From Streptococcus sp. M334 (GTDB lineage: Bacteria > Bacillota > Bacilli > Lactobacillales > Streptococcaceae), in assembly GCF_000187745.1 (NCBI RefSeq), contig NZ_GL732490.1:1-64000 (forward strand): a stretch of DNA of 64,000 bases. Direction: 5' to 3'. Shown one piece after another: positions 19,662 to 28,730 of the stretch. Below the pieces are notes generated by a model that did not search any database, was not told the DNA's origin, and saw nothing but the letters and a program-made list of their open reading frames with translations. The first letter of the stretch is position 1. Each line of letters opens with the position of its first letter. Both the position numbers and the translations under genes were made by a program.

Positions 19662-21173
19662 ATGACAATATACAATATAAATTTAGGACTTGGATGGGCT
19701 AGTAGCGGTGTTGAATACGCCCAAGCCTATCGTGCTGGTGTTTTTCGGAAATTAAATTTTCCTTCTAAGTTTATCTTTACAGATATGATTTTAGCCGATA
19801 ACATTCAGCACTTAACAGCCAATATTGGTTTTGATGATGAACAAGTGATCTGGCTTTATAACCACTTTACAGACATTAAGATTGCACCGACTAGCGTGAC
19901 AGTGGATGATGTTTTGGCTTATTTCGGTGGTGAAGAAAGTCACAGAGAAAAAAATGGCAAGGTTTTGCGTGTTTTCTTTTCTGATCAAGATAAGTTTGTC
20001 ACCTGTTATTTGGTGGATGAGAACAAGGACTTGATTCAACATGCCGAGTATGTCTTTAAAGGAAAATTGATTCGTAAGGATTACTTTTCTTACACTCGTT
20101 ATTGTAGCGAATACTTTGCTCCCAAGGACAATGTTGCAGTCCTATACCAACGAACTTTTTACAATGAAGACGGGACTCCGGCCTATGATATCTTGATGAA
20201 TCAAGGGAAGGAAGAAGTTTATCGTTTCAAGGATAAGATTTTCTATGGAAAGCAAGCCTTTATGCGTGCCTTTATGAAATCCTTGAATTTGAACAAGTCT
20301 GATTTAGTCATTCTGGATAGGGAGACAGGTATTGGACAGGTTGTTTTTGAGGAAGCACAGGCAGCGCATTTAGCGGTAGTTGTTCATGCGGAGCATTATA
20401 GTGAAAATGCTACAAATGAGGACTATATCCTTTGGAACAACTATTATGACTATCAGTTTACCAATGCAGATAAGGTTGACTTCTTTATTGTATCAACTGA
20501 TAGACAAAATGAAGTTCTACAAGAGCAATTTGCCAAGTACACGCAGCACCAACCAAAGGTTGTTACCATTCCTGTAGGAAGTATTGATTCCTTGACTGAG
20601 TCAAGTCAAGGACGTAAGCCATTTTCATTGATTACTGCTTCACGTCTTGCCAAAGAAAAACACATTGACTGGTTGGTCAAGGCGGTCATTGAGGCTCGTA
20701 AGGAAATACCTGAATTAACCTTTGATATTTATGGTAGTGGTGGAGAAGATTCTCTCCTTAGAGACATTATTGCAACTCATCAGGCTGAGGACTATATCCA
20801 ACTCAAGGGACATGCGGAACTTTCGCAGATTTATAGTCAGTATGAGGTCTATTTGACTGCTTCTACCAGCGAAGGATTTGGTTTGACCTTGATGGAAGCT
20901 ATTGGCTCAGGCCTTCCTCTAATCGGTTTTGATGTGCCTTATGGTAATCAGACCTTTATAGAAGATGGTCAAAATGGTTATTTGATTCCAAGTTCATCTG
21001 ACCATGTAGAAGACCAAATCAAGCAAGCTTATGCAACTAAGATTTGTCAATTGTATCAAGAAAATCGTTTGGAAGCTATGCGTGCTCATTCTTATCAAAT
21101 TGCAGAAGGCTTCTTAACCGAAGAAATTTTAGAAAAGTGGAAGAAAACAGTAGAGGAGGTGCTCCATGATTGA
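19662..21173 (+). CDS. gtfA: SRR protein O-GlcNAc transferase GtfA
   Basis: The 503-residue GT-B enzyme begins MTIYNINLGLGWASSGVEYAQ, the GtfA start, and has the TASTSEGFGLTLMEAIGSGLPLI EX7E motif in its C-terminal Rossmann domain. With GtfB it transfers GlcNAc from UDP-GlcNAc to Ser/Thr of the SRR repeats, which is the priming step. It overlaps gtfB by eight bases. This ordering (secA2-gtfA-gtfB-asp4-asp5) is standard. Confidence 0.95.
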   Translation: MTIYNINLGLGWASSGVEYAQAYRAGVFRKLNFPSKFIFTDMILADNIQHLTANIGFDDEQVIWLYNHFTDIKIAPTSVTVDDVLAYFGGEESHREKNGKVLRVFFSDQDKFVTCYLVDENKDLIQHAEYVFKGKLIRKDYFSYTRYCSEYFAPKDNVAVLYQRTFYNEDGTPAYDILMNQGKEEVYRFKDKIFYGKQAFMRAFMKSLNLNKSDLVILDRETGIGQVVFEEAQAAHLAVVVHAEHYSENATNEDYILWNNYYDYQFTNADKVDFFIVSTDRQNEVLQEQFAKYTQHQPKVVTIPVGSIDSLTESSQGRKPFSLITASRLAKEKHIDWLVKAVIEARKEIPELTFDIYGSGGEDSLLRDIIATHQAEDYIQLKGHAELSQIYSQYEVYLTASTSEGFGLTLMEAIGSGLPLIGFDVPYGNQTFIEDGQNGYLIPSSSDHVEDQIKQAYATKICQLYQENRLEAMRAHSYQIAEGFLTEEILEKWKKTVEEVLHD

Positions 21174-22503
21174 ACTTTATGATCGTTATAGTCAGGAAAG
21201 TCGAGATTTACATGAAAGTCTAGTCGCTACTGGTCTTTCTCAACTTGGAGTAGTCATTGATGCAGATGGTTTTCTGCCTGATGGTCTAGTATCTCCTTTT
21301 ACTTATTATCTAGGCTATGAAAAGGGAAAACCTCTTTATTTTAACCAAGTTCCTGTTCCAGCTTTTTGGGAAATTTCAGGAAATAATCAGTCTTCTCGTA
21401 TTGAAGATAGGACAGAGGAGAGAGCTCTTATTCATTATGCTGATGGAATGCAGGCTCGCTTGGTTAAACAGGTAGATTGGAAAGACTTGGAAGGTCGAGT
21501 ACGTCAGGTTGACCATTATAATCGCTTTGGAACTTGTTTTGCTACAACGACCTATAGTGCTGATAGTGAGCCGATCATGACGGTTTACCAAGATGTCAAT
21601 GGTCAGGAAGTTTTACTGGAAAACCATGTGACAGGTGATATCTTATTGACCTTACCAGGTCAACCTATGCATTACTTTGCAAATAAGGTTGAATTTATCA
21701 TCTTCTTTTTGCAAGATTTGGAAATAGATACCAGTCAGCTTATCTTTAATACTCTAGCGACTCCTTTCTTGGTTTCCTTCCATCATCCAGATAAATCTGG
21801 CTCAGATGTTTTGGTTTGGCAGGAACCTCTCTATGATGCCATTCCAGGCAATATGCAGTTGATTTTAGAGAGTGATGATGTGCGCACTAAGAAGATTATC
21901 ATTCCAAACAAGGCAACTTATGAACGTGCTTTAGAGTTGACTGACGAGAAATACCATACTCAGTTTGTGCATTTGGGTTACCATTATCAGTTTAAACGAG
22001 ATAATTTCCTTCGAAGAGATGCCTTAATCTTGACTAATTCAGATCAGATTGAGCAAGTGGAAGCAATCGTAGAAGCCCTGCCTGATGTCACCTTCCGTAT
22101 CGCAGCGTTAACAGAGATGTCTTCTAAGCTCTTAGACATGCTTCGCTATCCTAATGTGGTCCTTTACCAGAACGCTAGTCCACAGAAGATTCAGGAGCTC
22201 TATCAACTGTCGGATATTTATTTGGATATAAACCATAGCAATGAGTTATTGCAGGCAGTACGTCAGGCCTTTGAGCACAATCTCTTGATTCTTGGATTTA
22301 ATCAGACAGTGCACAATAGACTCTATATCGCTCCTGATCATCTATTTGAAAGTAGTGAAGTTTCTGCTTTGGTTGAGACCATTAAACTGGCTCTTTCAGA
22401 TGTTGAACAAATGCGTCAGGCACTTGGTAAACAAGGTCAACATGCAAATTATGTTGACTTAGTGCGTTATCAGGAAACCATGCAAACTGTTTTAGGAGGC
22501 TAA
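21166..22503 (+). CDS. gtfB: GtfB, acceptor-binding partner of GtfA
   Basis: This 445-residue protein is the inactive GT-B-like partner that stabilises GtfA and binds the SRR polypeptide. The C-terminal ~120 residues (from about 285: DALILTNSDQIEQVEAIVEALP ... DIYLDINHS) are clearly the same module found in six enzymes of the upstream cluster. It starts within gtfA and is followed one base later by asp4. Confidence 0.94.
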   Translation: MIELYDRYSQESRDLHESLVATGLSQLGVVIDADGFLPDGLVSPFTYYLGYEKGKPLYFNQVPVPAFWEISGNNQSSRIEDRTEERALIHYADGMQARLVKQVDWKDLEGRVRQVDHYNRFGTCFATTTYSADSEPIMTVYQDVNGQEVLLENHVTGDILLTLPGQPMHYFANKVEFIIFFLQDLEIDTSQLIFNTLATPFLVSFHHPDKSGSDVLVWQEPLYDAIPGNMQLILESDDVRTKKIIIPNKATYERALELTDEKYHTQFVHLGYHYQFKRDNFLRRDALILTNSDQIEQVEAIVEALPDVTFRIAALTEMSSKLLDMLRYPNVVLYQNASPQKIQELYQLSDIYLDINHSNELLQAVRQAFEHNLLILGFNQTVHNRLYIAPDHLFESSEVSALVETIKLALSDVEQMRQALGKQGQHANYVDLVRYQETMQTVLGG

Positions 22504-22504
22504 C

Positions 22505-22684
22505 ATGTCAGACGAAGATTTATTTTACAAAGACGTTGAAGGTCGCATGGAAGAGTTGAAACAAAAACCTATCAAGAAGGAAAAAGAAACCCGAGGGGAA
22601 AAGATTAGTAAGACTTTTTCACTCCTCTTGGGTTTAATGATTCTGATTGGTTTGCTCTTTACTTTGTTGGGAATTTTGAGGTAG
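22505..22684 (+). CDS. asp4: Accessory Sec system protein Asp4 (SecE-like)
   Basis: This small 59-residue protein has a charged N-terminal half (DEDLFYKDVEGRMEELKQK) and one C-terminal transmembrane helix (FSLLLGLMILIGLLFTLLGIL). It matches Asp4 by size, topology and position between gtfB and asp5. Asp4 is thought to take the SecE role next to SecY2. The ATG is one base after the gtfB stop. Confidence 0.88.
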   Translation: MSDEDLFYKDVEGRMEELKQKPIKKEKETRGEKISKTFSLLLGLMILIGLLFTLLGILR

Positions 22685-22688
22685 GTCT

Positions 22689-22913
22689 ATGATTGAAATA
22701 CTGATTGTTTTAGCTATTATCCTATCTCTTGCTTTGATTGTATTGGTAACTATACAACCCCGTCAAAATCAACTATTTTCCATGGATGCCACTAGTAATA
22801 TTGGTAAACCAAGTTACTGGCAGAGCAACACCTTGGTCAAGGTGCTCACTTTATTGGTAAGTTTGGCCTTATTCGTTTTACTATTAACCTTTATGGTGAT
22901 AACTTACAAATAA
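22689..22913 (+). CDS. asp5: Accessory Sec system protein Asp5 (SecG-like)
   Basis: This 74-residue protein has two transmembrane helices (IEILIVLAIILSLALIVLV and LTLLVSLALFVLLLTFMVI) separated by a short polar loop, as in SecG. It is the last gene of the SRR export operon, 4 bp after asp4, and a terminator follows directly. Confidence 0.88.
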   Translation: MIEILIVLAIILSLALIVLVTIQPRQNQLFSMDATSNIGKPSYWQSNTLVKVLTLLVSLALFVLLLTFMVITYK

Positions 22914-22915
22914 AA

Positions 22916-22966
22916 GAAAACTTCAGATATTCACCTTTTGTGATTGTTCTGAAGTTTTCTTTTTAC
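22916..22966. terminator. Bidirectional terminator between asp5 and the FUSC gene
   Basis: An inverted repeat (agaaaacttcaga ... tctgaagttttct) is flanked by A-rich sequence on the left and a T run on the right. It can end transcription of both converging genes; its right part overlaps the stop of the minus-strand gene. Confidence 0.8.
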
Positions 22967-23916
22967 TGTCCATATTTTTGGTAAAAATCTACTTTTACTT
23001 GGATGAAGGTTTTGGCTTCGCGTAGGAGTTGAAGAAGGGTGGCACGGGTTTCAAATTCTTCTCTTGTCTTGGGTAGACTGCGGTTACGGAAGATTTCCAG
23101 ATAGCGTTCAATTTCATCTAGCAAATCAGAAGCAGGATTGGTCTGGCTTAGTTGACCGCCAATTTTTGAAAAAAGTTGGGCCAAAATCAGACTTTCACTG
23201 GCAGCTAGGTGACAGGTGTTGATTTGCTGGGCCATATTTCGCAGGATACGACTTTGTCGCTGTCTCATTTCAAAATAGTGGATATGGTAGTCGGTCTGGT
23301 GAAAGAGGTGGTCTGAGTGATCTAGATAGACCAGTTTGAGGGCTTCTTCCAAAAGAGTGTCTAATTCTTCAATTAACTGTGCTCGGTTACGTCCATCCCC
23401 TCTGGATAAATAATATTTAAAGCGCTGGAGGATATCTTTTAATTTTTCTTCTACCAATGTGTGGTAGTGCTGGATTTCCTCTTCTCGTGAAGGCATGTAG
23501 AGATTGACCAGTAAGGCAAATCCTGTACCGATAGCAAAGAGAAGGAATTCATTGACTAGAAGGTCTGGTGAGGTTGATTCTTGCACCAAGAGATGGCTAA
23601 CCAAAACCGTGCTTGGTGTGATGCCAATTTCCCAGCCCATCTTGTAGGCTAGAGGCACATAGAGGGCCAGATAGAGGCCAAGGATCCAGATATGAAATCC
23701 GCTCAAGTGAAAAACCAAAACCCCGATAACCAGAGCCAGAAGCATGGAAAAGAGCCGATTGCGGGCCAGTTTTAAGGTACTTCTACGCGTATCAGATAGG
23801 CTCAAGAGAGCGATAATTCCGGCCGAAACTGCTGACGAAAGATTGAGAAAATAAGCAAGAAGGCAGGCAAGACAGGTAGCTAAGATGAGCTTGGCAGTAC
23901 GTTGGCTAATAGACAT
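22963..23916 (-). CDS. FUSC / aromatic acid exporter family membrane protein (DUF939-like)
   Basis: This 317-residue protein has six predicted transmembrane helices in the first ~140 residues, ending near NLYMPSREEEI, then a ~175-residue soluble helical domain rich in Leu, Glu and Arg. That layout matches the Gram-positive DUF939/FUSC-like family, whose members are annotated as aromatic acid or multidrug exporters without firm substrates. It lies 66 bp downstream of sstT on the same strand, but a terminator intervenes. Confidence 0.7.
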   Translation of the reverse strand: MSISQRTAKLILATCLACLLAYFLNLSSAVSAGIIALLSLSDTRRSTLKLARNRLFSMLLALVIGVLVFHLSGFHIWILGLYLALYVPLAYKMGWEIGITPSTVLVSHLLVQESTSPDLLVNEFLLFAIGTGFALLVNLYMPSREEEIQHYHTLVEEKLKDILQRFKYYLSRGDGRNRAQLIEELDTLLEEALKLVYLDHSDHLFHQTDYHIHYFEMRQRQSRILRNMAQQINTCHLAASESLILAQLFSKIGGQLSQTNPASDLLDEIERYLEIFRNRSLPKTREEFETRATLLQLLREAKTFIQVKVDFYQKYGQ

Positions 23917-23944
23917 AAGAATTTCCTAATAAGTTAGAATAAAA

Positions 23945-23975
23945 GCGTAAAAGACAAGACCCGAGAGGCTTGCCT
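23945..23975 (-). terminator. Intrinsic terminator after sstT
   Basis: On the minus strand aggcaag pairs with cttgtct (one G-U) around a short inner stem, followed by a T run. It lies just after the sstT stop. Confidence 0.7.
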
Positions 23976-23982
23976 TTATGAG

Positions 23983-25188
23983 TTATTTTTTACGGGCTGC
24001 TGCGTATTCGGCAACGGCGGTAAAGAGGACGTCTGTAGAAGAGTTGAGGGCTGTCTCACATGAGTCTTGGATAACTCCAATCACAAATCCAACACCAACA
24101 ACTTGCATGGCAATATCGTTAGAAATACCAAAAAGGCTACAAGCAACTGGGATAAGAAGGAGGGAACCGCCCGCAATACCAGAAGCACCACAGGCAGAGA
24201 TAGCTGCTACTACACTGAGGACAAAGGCTGTAGCAAAGTCAACAGGGATTCCAAGAGTATTTACTGCAGCAAGGGTTAAAACGTTGATGGTAATAGCGGC
24301 TCCTGCCATGTTGATAGTAGAACCAAGTGGGATAGAAACTGAATAGGTATCTGGATCTAGTCCAAGGTCGTGGCAAAGTTTCATATTGACAGGGATGTTA
24401 GCTGCAGAACTACGAGTGAAGAAGGCTGTCACACCGCTGACACGCAAACATTTCCAAACGAGAGGATAAGGATTTCTCTTCATAAAGAGGAAGGCAATCA
24501 GTGGATTGATTACTAAGGCAACAAAGAACATGGTTGTCACCAAGAGGGCAAGCAAGATTCCATAGTTGGCTAGACTGCCGATTCCCTTATCAGAGATCGT
24601 TTTGAAGACAAGGCCAAGGATTCCAAACGGAGCTAGGTTGATGATCCATTCGACAATTTTAGAAGTCACATCAGCCATGGTTTTCAGCAATTCTTTACTA
24701 TTTTTGCTGGCTTCTCTCATAGCAATCCCGAAAACAACTGCCCAAGATAGGATACCGATGTAGTTGGCTGTGACAAGGGCATTGACTGGATTGTCAACCA
24801 GTTTGAGCAAGAGGTTGCTGAGGACTTGCCCAATCCCATCTGGTGGAGCAATATTGGTATTGGCACTATTTAGGGTAATTTCAACAGGGACGATGAAACT
24901 TGCTAGTACAGCGATAAGGGCAGCGGCAAAGGTTCCCACCAAATAAAGGAAGATAACCGTTTTCATATTGCTATCTTGTCCCTTTTGATGTTGGGAAAGG
25001 GCGTTAGCAACGAGGGCAAAGACCAGAATGGGTGCGATGGCTTTGAGGCCACCAACAAAGAGATCTCCGAGTAGGCCAATTCCTGAAACAGTAGGAAATG
25101 TCAGTCCAAGGATTCCTCCAACAAGCATGCCAATCAAAATACGTTTGATTAGGCTTGCCTTATTCCAAGCATGAATGAGTTTTTTCAT
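23983..25188 (-). CDS. sstT: Sodium-coupled serine/threonine symporter
   Basis: This 401-residue polytopic protein of the dicarboxylate/amino acid:cation symporter (DAACS) family matches SstT in length. The [14 protein letters not shown] and NMAGAAITI segments correspond to the hairpin and NMxGT-like substrate/Na+ binding motifs. It imports Ser and Thr with sodium. A canonical promoter lies directly upstream. Confidence 0.9.
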   Translation of the reverse strand: MKKLIHAWNKASLIKRILIGMLVGGILGLTFPTVSGIGLLGDLFVGGLKAIAPILVFALVANALSQHQKGQDSNMKTVIFLYLVGTFAAALIAVLASFIVPVEITLNSANTNIAPPDGIGQVLSNLLLKLVDNPVNALVTANYIGILSWAVVFGIAMREASKNSKELLKTMADVTSKIVEWIINLAPFGILGLVFKTISDKGIGSLANYGILLALLVTTMFFVALVINPLIAFLFMKRNPYPLVWKCLRVSGVTAFFTRSSAANIPVNMKLCHDLGLDPDTYSVSIPLGSTINMAGAAITINVLTLAAVNTLGIPVDFATAFVLSVVAAISACGASGIAGGSLLLIPVACSLFGISNDIAMQVVGVGFVIGVIQDSCETALNSSTDVLFTAVAEYAAARKK

Positions 25189-25218
25189 AACAATCTCCTT
25201 TGTTGTGTAATGTTTATG

Positions 25219-25247
25219 ATTATAGTATAAATATGAACTAAAATCAA
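25219..25247 (-). promoter_or_regulatory. Promoter of sstT
   Basis: On the minus strand TTGATT (25247-25242) and TATAAT (25224-25219) are separated by exactly 17 bp and lie ~31 bp upstream of the start codon. Confidence 0.8.
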
Positions 25248-25293
25248 GAATTTTCTGTCTATTTTTGAAATTATTTTTGAATATTTATGGAGA

Positions 25294-25321
25294 ATGACAC
25301 TTTATGAAAGTATGGTATAAT
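25294..25321 (+). promoter_or_regulatory. Promoter of the mscS-like gene
   Basis: An extended -10 (TGg-TATAAT, TATAAT at 25316-25321) has a weak -35 aTGACA at 25294-25299 (16-bp spacer). An aaggag ribosome site follows. Confidence 0.7.
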
Positions 25322-25339
25322 AAATGAAAGGAGTTTTCT

Positions 25340-25906
25340 ATGCAAGAATTTATTCAAACCTATCTCAATAAGCTTGATGTTACAGCGATTATCGAGAATA
25401 TCTTGACCAAGGTACTTTCTCTTTTATTCTTATTTTTACTCTTCTATATAGCTAAGAAATTGCTCCATACCATGGTGCAGAGAATTGTTAAACCTTCTCT
25501 AAAAATGTCTCGTCATGATGTCGGACGTCAGAAAACCATCTCACGCCTGTTAGAAAATGTGTTTAATTATACCCTTTATTTCTTTTTACTTTACTGTATC
25601 TTGTCGATTTTAGGTTTGCCAGTTTCTAGTTTGCTGGCAGGTGCTGGAATTGCTGGGGTGGCCATTGGTATGGGAGCCCAAGGATTTCTGTCTGATGTCA
25701 TCAATGGCTTTTTCATCCTCTTTGAACATCAACTGGATGTGGGAGATGAGGTCGTTTTGACAAATGGCCCTATTACTGTATCGGGTAAGGTCGTGAGCGT
25801 CGGCATTCGGACGACTCAACTCAGAGGAGAAGATCAGGTTCTGCACTTCGTTCCCAATCGAAATATCACCGTTGTCAGCAATTTCTCTCGTACAGACCAG
25901 GCCTGA
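25340..25906 (+). CDS. Short MscS-family mechanosensitive channel
   Basis: This 188-residue protein has N-terminal hydrophobic helices, a pore-lining-like helix rich in Gly/Ala (AGAGIAGVAIGMGAQGFLSDVINGFFILFE) and the beta domain (VGDEVVL..GPITVSGKVVSVGIRTTQLRGED). E. coli MscS is about 286 residues. Here the C-terminal alpha/beta and barrel domains are absent and the protein stops at NFSRTDQA. The corA promoter starts within 20 bp, so there is no room for a lost tail. It probably still assembles a membrane channel, but function is inferred. Confidence 0.8.
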   Translation: MQEFIQTYLNKLDVTAIIENILTKVLSLLFLFLLFYIAKKLLHTMVQRIVKPSLKMSRHDVGRQKTISRLLENVFNYTLYFFLLYCILSILGLPVSSLLAGAGIAGVAIGMGAQGFLSDVINGFFILFEHQLDVGDEVVLTNGPITVSGKVVSVGIRTTQLRGEDQVLHFVPNRNITVVSNFSRTDQA

Positions 25907-25931
25907 AATGTTAGCAGATTTATGGTACAAT
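25903..25931 (+). promoter_or_regulatory. Promoter of the corA-like gene
   Basis: Extended -10 TGg-TACAAT (TACAAT at 25926-25931) with ctgaaa at 25903-25908 as a weak -35 and a 17-bp spacer. It overlaps the end of the mscS gene. Confidence 0.65.
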
Positions 25932-25957
25932 AGAAAGAGTTTGGTAAAGGAGAAAAG

Positions 25958-26866
25958 ATGTTTTTAGAAAAACAGTTGGGCAATGGTTGCGCCTGGATTA
26001 ATCTAGATTTGGACAAGTTGAAAAAACTAGAGGACCTTTCTGAAATCTACGGTTTGGATAAGGAAACGATCGAATACGCACTGGATAGAAATGAGCGCGC
26101 CCATATGGATTATCACCGTGAAAATGGGACTGTGACCTTTATCTACAATGTCTTGAACTTGAAAAAGGATAAGGCATACTATGAAGCCTTTCCCATGACC
26201 TTTATCGTGGAACATCGTCGCCTGATTACCATTAGTAATACCAAGAACGCCTATGTCATTGAACAGATGACCCGTTATCTGAACAGTCATGACACGCTTT
26301 CGATTTACAAGTTTCTCTTTGCCAGTCTGGAAATCATCAGCAATGCCTACTATCCTGTCATCGAGCAGATGGACAAGAGTAAGGATGAGGTCAATGGCCT
26401 CTTGCGCCAGCGGACGACTAAGAAAAACCTCTTTGCACTTTCCGACTTGGAAACCGGTATGGTTTACCTCACTGCGGCTGCCAAGCAAAATCGCATGTTG
26501 TTGGAGCATATCCAAGGGCATGCCCTCTATCGCAGTTTTAACGAGATTGAGAGAGAGCAGTTTGATGATGCCATGATTGAGGCTCATCAGCTGGTGTCCA
26601 TGACAGACTTGATTTCTCAAGTTCTTCAACAACTATCAGCATCTTACAACAATATCCTAAACAACAATCTGAATGATAATTTGACAACCTTGACCATCAT
26701 TTCAGTCCTGCTAGCTGTTTTGGCAGTCGTGACAGGCTTTTTCGGAATGAATGTTCCCCTACCTTTAACAGATGAACCCCATGCTTGGCTCTACATCAGC
26801 TTGGCCAGTGTAGCTTTGTGGATTATCCTGTCATTATTGCTAAGGAAAATTGCGAAAAAAAGTTAA
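25958..26866 (+). CDS. CorA family divalent cation transporter
   Basis: This 302-residue protein has a long cytoplasmic alpha/beta domain, a stalk helix and two C-terminal transmembrane helices. The signature GMN (FFGMNVPLP, near residue 265) sits at the mouth between them. CorA-family proteins form pentamers that carry Mg2+ or other divalent ions. An aaaggag ribosome site precedes the start. Ion specificity cannot be told. Confidence 0.88.
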   Translation: MFLEKQLGNGCAWINLDLDKLKKLEDLSEIYGLDKETIEYALDRNERAHMDYHRENGTVTFIYNVLNLKKDKAYYEAFPMTFIVEHRRLITISNTKNAYVIEQMTRYLNSHDTLSIYKFLFASLEIISNAYYPVIEQMDKSKDEVNGLLRQRTTKKNLFALSDLETGMVYLTAAAKQNRMLLEHIQGHALYRSFNEIEREQFDDAMIEAHQLVSMTDLISQVLQQLSASYNNILNNNLNDNLTTLTIISVLLAVLAVVTGFFGMNVPLPLTDEPHAWLYISLASVALWIILSLLLRKIAKKS

Positions 26867-26880
26867 GAAAAGGAGCCAGA

Positions 26881-27408
26881 ATGGCGATTGAAAATTACAT
26901 GCCAGATTTTGCTGTGGAAGCAGTTTATGATCTGACAGTCCCAAGCCTGCAGGCGCAGGGAATCAAGGCTGTTTTGGTCGATTTGGACAATACCCTCATT
27001 GCTTGGAACAACCCTGATGGGACGCCAGAGATGAAGCAATGGCTACATGATCTTCGGGACGCGGGTATTCGCATTATCGTGGTGTCAAATAACACCAAAA
27101 AACGGGTCCAACGCGCAGTTGAGAAATTTGGAATTGACTACATTTATTGGGCTCTGAAGCCCTTCACATTTGGGATTGATCGTGCCATGAAGGAATTCCA
27201 CTATGAGAAAAGTGAAGTGGTCATGGTCGGCGACCAGCTCATGACCGATATACGAGCAGCTCACCGTGCAGGCATTCGCTCGATTTTAGTCAAGCCCTTG
27301 GTCCAACATGACTCGATCAAAACGCAGATTAACCGAGCTCGTGAGCGCCGTGTGATGCAAAAAATCACTGAAAAGTACGGACCGATTACATATAAAAAAG
27401 GAATTTAA
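26881..27408 (+). CDS. yqeG: YqeG family HAD-type phosphatase
   Basis: This 175-residue HAD-IIIA phosphatase has the nucleophile motif VDLDNTLIAW, the second motif VVSNN and GDQLMTDIRAAHRAG as the metal-binding motif. The open frame extends to 26785 inside corA, but the ATG at 26881 has an aaaaggag ribosome site 8 bp upstream. It begins the conserved yqeG-yqeH-yhbY-nadD-yqeK-rsfS string seen across Firmicutes. The substrate is unknown. Confidence 0.88.
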   Translation: MAIENYMPDFAVEAVYDLTVPSLQAQGIKAVLVDLDNTLIAWNNPDGTPEMKQWLHDLRDAGIRIIVVSNNTKKRVQRAVEKFGIDYIYWALKPFTFGIDRAMKEFHYEKSEVVMVGDQLMTDIRAAHRAGIRSILVKPLVQHDSIKTQINRARERRVMQKITEKYGPITYKKGI

Positions 27409-27410
27409 CT

Positions 27411-28517
27411 ATGGAAGAAATTCTCTGTATTGGTTGTGGAGCAACCATTCAGACGACAGACAAGGCTGGTCTTGGTTTTACTCCCCAGTCGGCACTTGAA
27501 AAAGGTTTGGAGACTGGCGAAGTCTATTGTCAACGCTGTTTCCGTCTCCGCCACTACAATGAAATCACGGATGTCCAGTTGACAGACGATGATTTCCTCA
27601 AGCTCTTGCACGAGGTGGGAGACAGTGATGCCTTAGTGGTCAATGTCATTGATATCTTTGATTTTAATGGCTCTGTTATCCCAGGCTTGCCACGTTTTGT
27701 ATCAGGCAATGATGTCCTCTTAGTTGGAAATAAAAAGGATATTCTGCCTAAGTCAGTTAAGCCTGGTAAGATTAGCCAGTGGCTCATGGAGCGTGCCCAC
27801 GAAGAAGGGCTTCGTCCAGTCGATGTCGTCCTAACTTCGGCACAAAATAAGCATGCCATAAAGGAAGTCATTGACAAGATTGAACACTACCGTAAGGGCC
27901 GTGATGTCTACGTGGTCGGCGTGACCAATGTTGGAAAGTCAACCCTTATCAATGCTATTATCCAAGAAATCACGGGTGATCAGAATGTCATCACGACTTC
28001 ACGCTTCCCAGGGACAACCTTGGACAAGATTGAGATTCCGCTTGACGACGGATCTTATATCTATGATACGCCTGGGATTATCCACCGTCACCAGATGGCC
28101 CATTACTTGACTGCAAAAAACCTCAAGTATGTCAGCCCCAAAAAGGAAATTAAGCCTAAAACCTATCAGCTTAACCCTGAGCAAACCCTATTTCTAGGTG
28201 GTCTCGGACGCTTTGACTTCATTGCAGGTGAAAAGCAAGGATTTACAGCTTTCTTTGACAATGAACTAAAACTCCACCGAACCAAGCTCGAAGGAGCAAG
28301 TGCCTTTTACGATAAGCACCTCGGAACCCTCTTGACACCACCAAATAGCAAGGAAAAAGAAGATTTTCCAAAACTAGTCCAACATGTATTTACCATCAAG
28401 GACAAGACCGACCTAGTGATTTCAGGACTAGGCTGGATCCGTGTAACAGGCATCGCCAAAGTCGCCGTCTGGGCACCAGAAGGCGTCGCCGTCGTCACAC
28501 GAAAAGCAATCATTTAA
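27411..28517 (+). CDS. yqeH: Ribosome biogenesis GTPase YqeH
   Basis: This 368-residue circularly permuted GTPase has an N-terminal zinc finger (CIGCGATIQ ... YCQRCFRLRHY). Its G4 motif NKKD precedes G1 (GVTNVGKST) and G3 (DTPG), the permuted order. YqeH is needed for 30S subunit assembly. It begins 3 bp after yqeG. Confidence 0.95.
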   Translation: MEEILCIGCGATIQTTDKAGLGFTPQSALEKGLETGEVYCQRCFRLRHYNEITDVQLTDDDFLKLLHEVGDSDALVVNVIDIFDFNGSVIPGLPRFVSGNDVLLVGNKKDILPKSVKPGKISQWLMERAHEEGLRPVDVVLTSAQNKHAIKEVIDKIEHYRKGRDVYVVGVTNVGKSTLINAIIQEITGDQNVITTSRFPGTTLDKIEIPLDDGSYIYDTPGIIHRHQMAHYLTAKNLKYVSPKKEIKPKTYQLNPEQTLFLGGLGRFDFIAGEKQGFTAFFDNELKLHRTKLEGASAFYDKHLGTLLTPPNSKEKEDFPKLVQHVFTIKDKTDLVISGLGWIRVTGIAKVAVWAPEGVAVVTRKAII

Positions 28518-28557
28518 ACACAGAAAGGAAAGGGTTGTCTAAATTCGTGTGAGCCCT

Positions 28558-28690
28558 GCGAGCCCACAGCGAATATTTTTCGCTGTGGTGTCAGTTGGTA
28601 CAAGTGATTGTACCAACTGCGGAAAATTTGAGACCTTAGGCTCAAATTTTAGTCATGAAAGTCCGAAGGACTTTGCTGACGTCCGTCACC
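28558..28690 (+). repeat. Multi-hairpin intergenic element between yqeH and yhbY
   Basis: This gene-free stretch holds four consecutive inverted repeats: 28564-28588 (10-bp stem), 28592-28619 (perfect 12-bp stem, GTGA loop), 28623-28650 (10-bp stem) and 28658-28674 (7-bp stem, GAA loop). A short tgacg/cgtca pair follows. It does not match BOX or RUP. The layout resembles the SPRITE class of pneumococcal repeats in my memory, which I cannot confirm here. It lies inside an otherwise tightly packed cluster, so it is probably transcribed. Confidence 0.7.
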
Positions 28691-28730
28691 ACTTCAGAAA
28701 AGTATAAAAAGAAACTCTTTTAAAGAAATT

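Noticed and set aside
24067..24946. Plus-strand open frames opposite sstT
   Set aside because: They lack ribosome sites and recognisable domains, and lie wholly within the conserved sstT gene.
26785..26880. N-terminal extension of YqeG into corA
   Set aside because: It overlaps the corA coding end by ~80 bases and the ATG at 26881 has a strong ribosome site.
28518..28730. BOX or RUP element in the yqeH-yhbY gap
   Set aside because: None of the boxA, boxC or RUP terminal motifs is present; only hairpins are seen.
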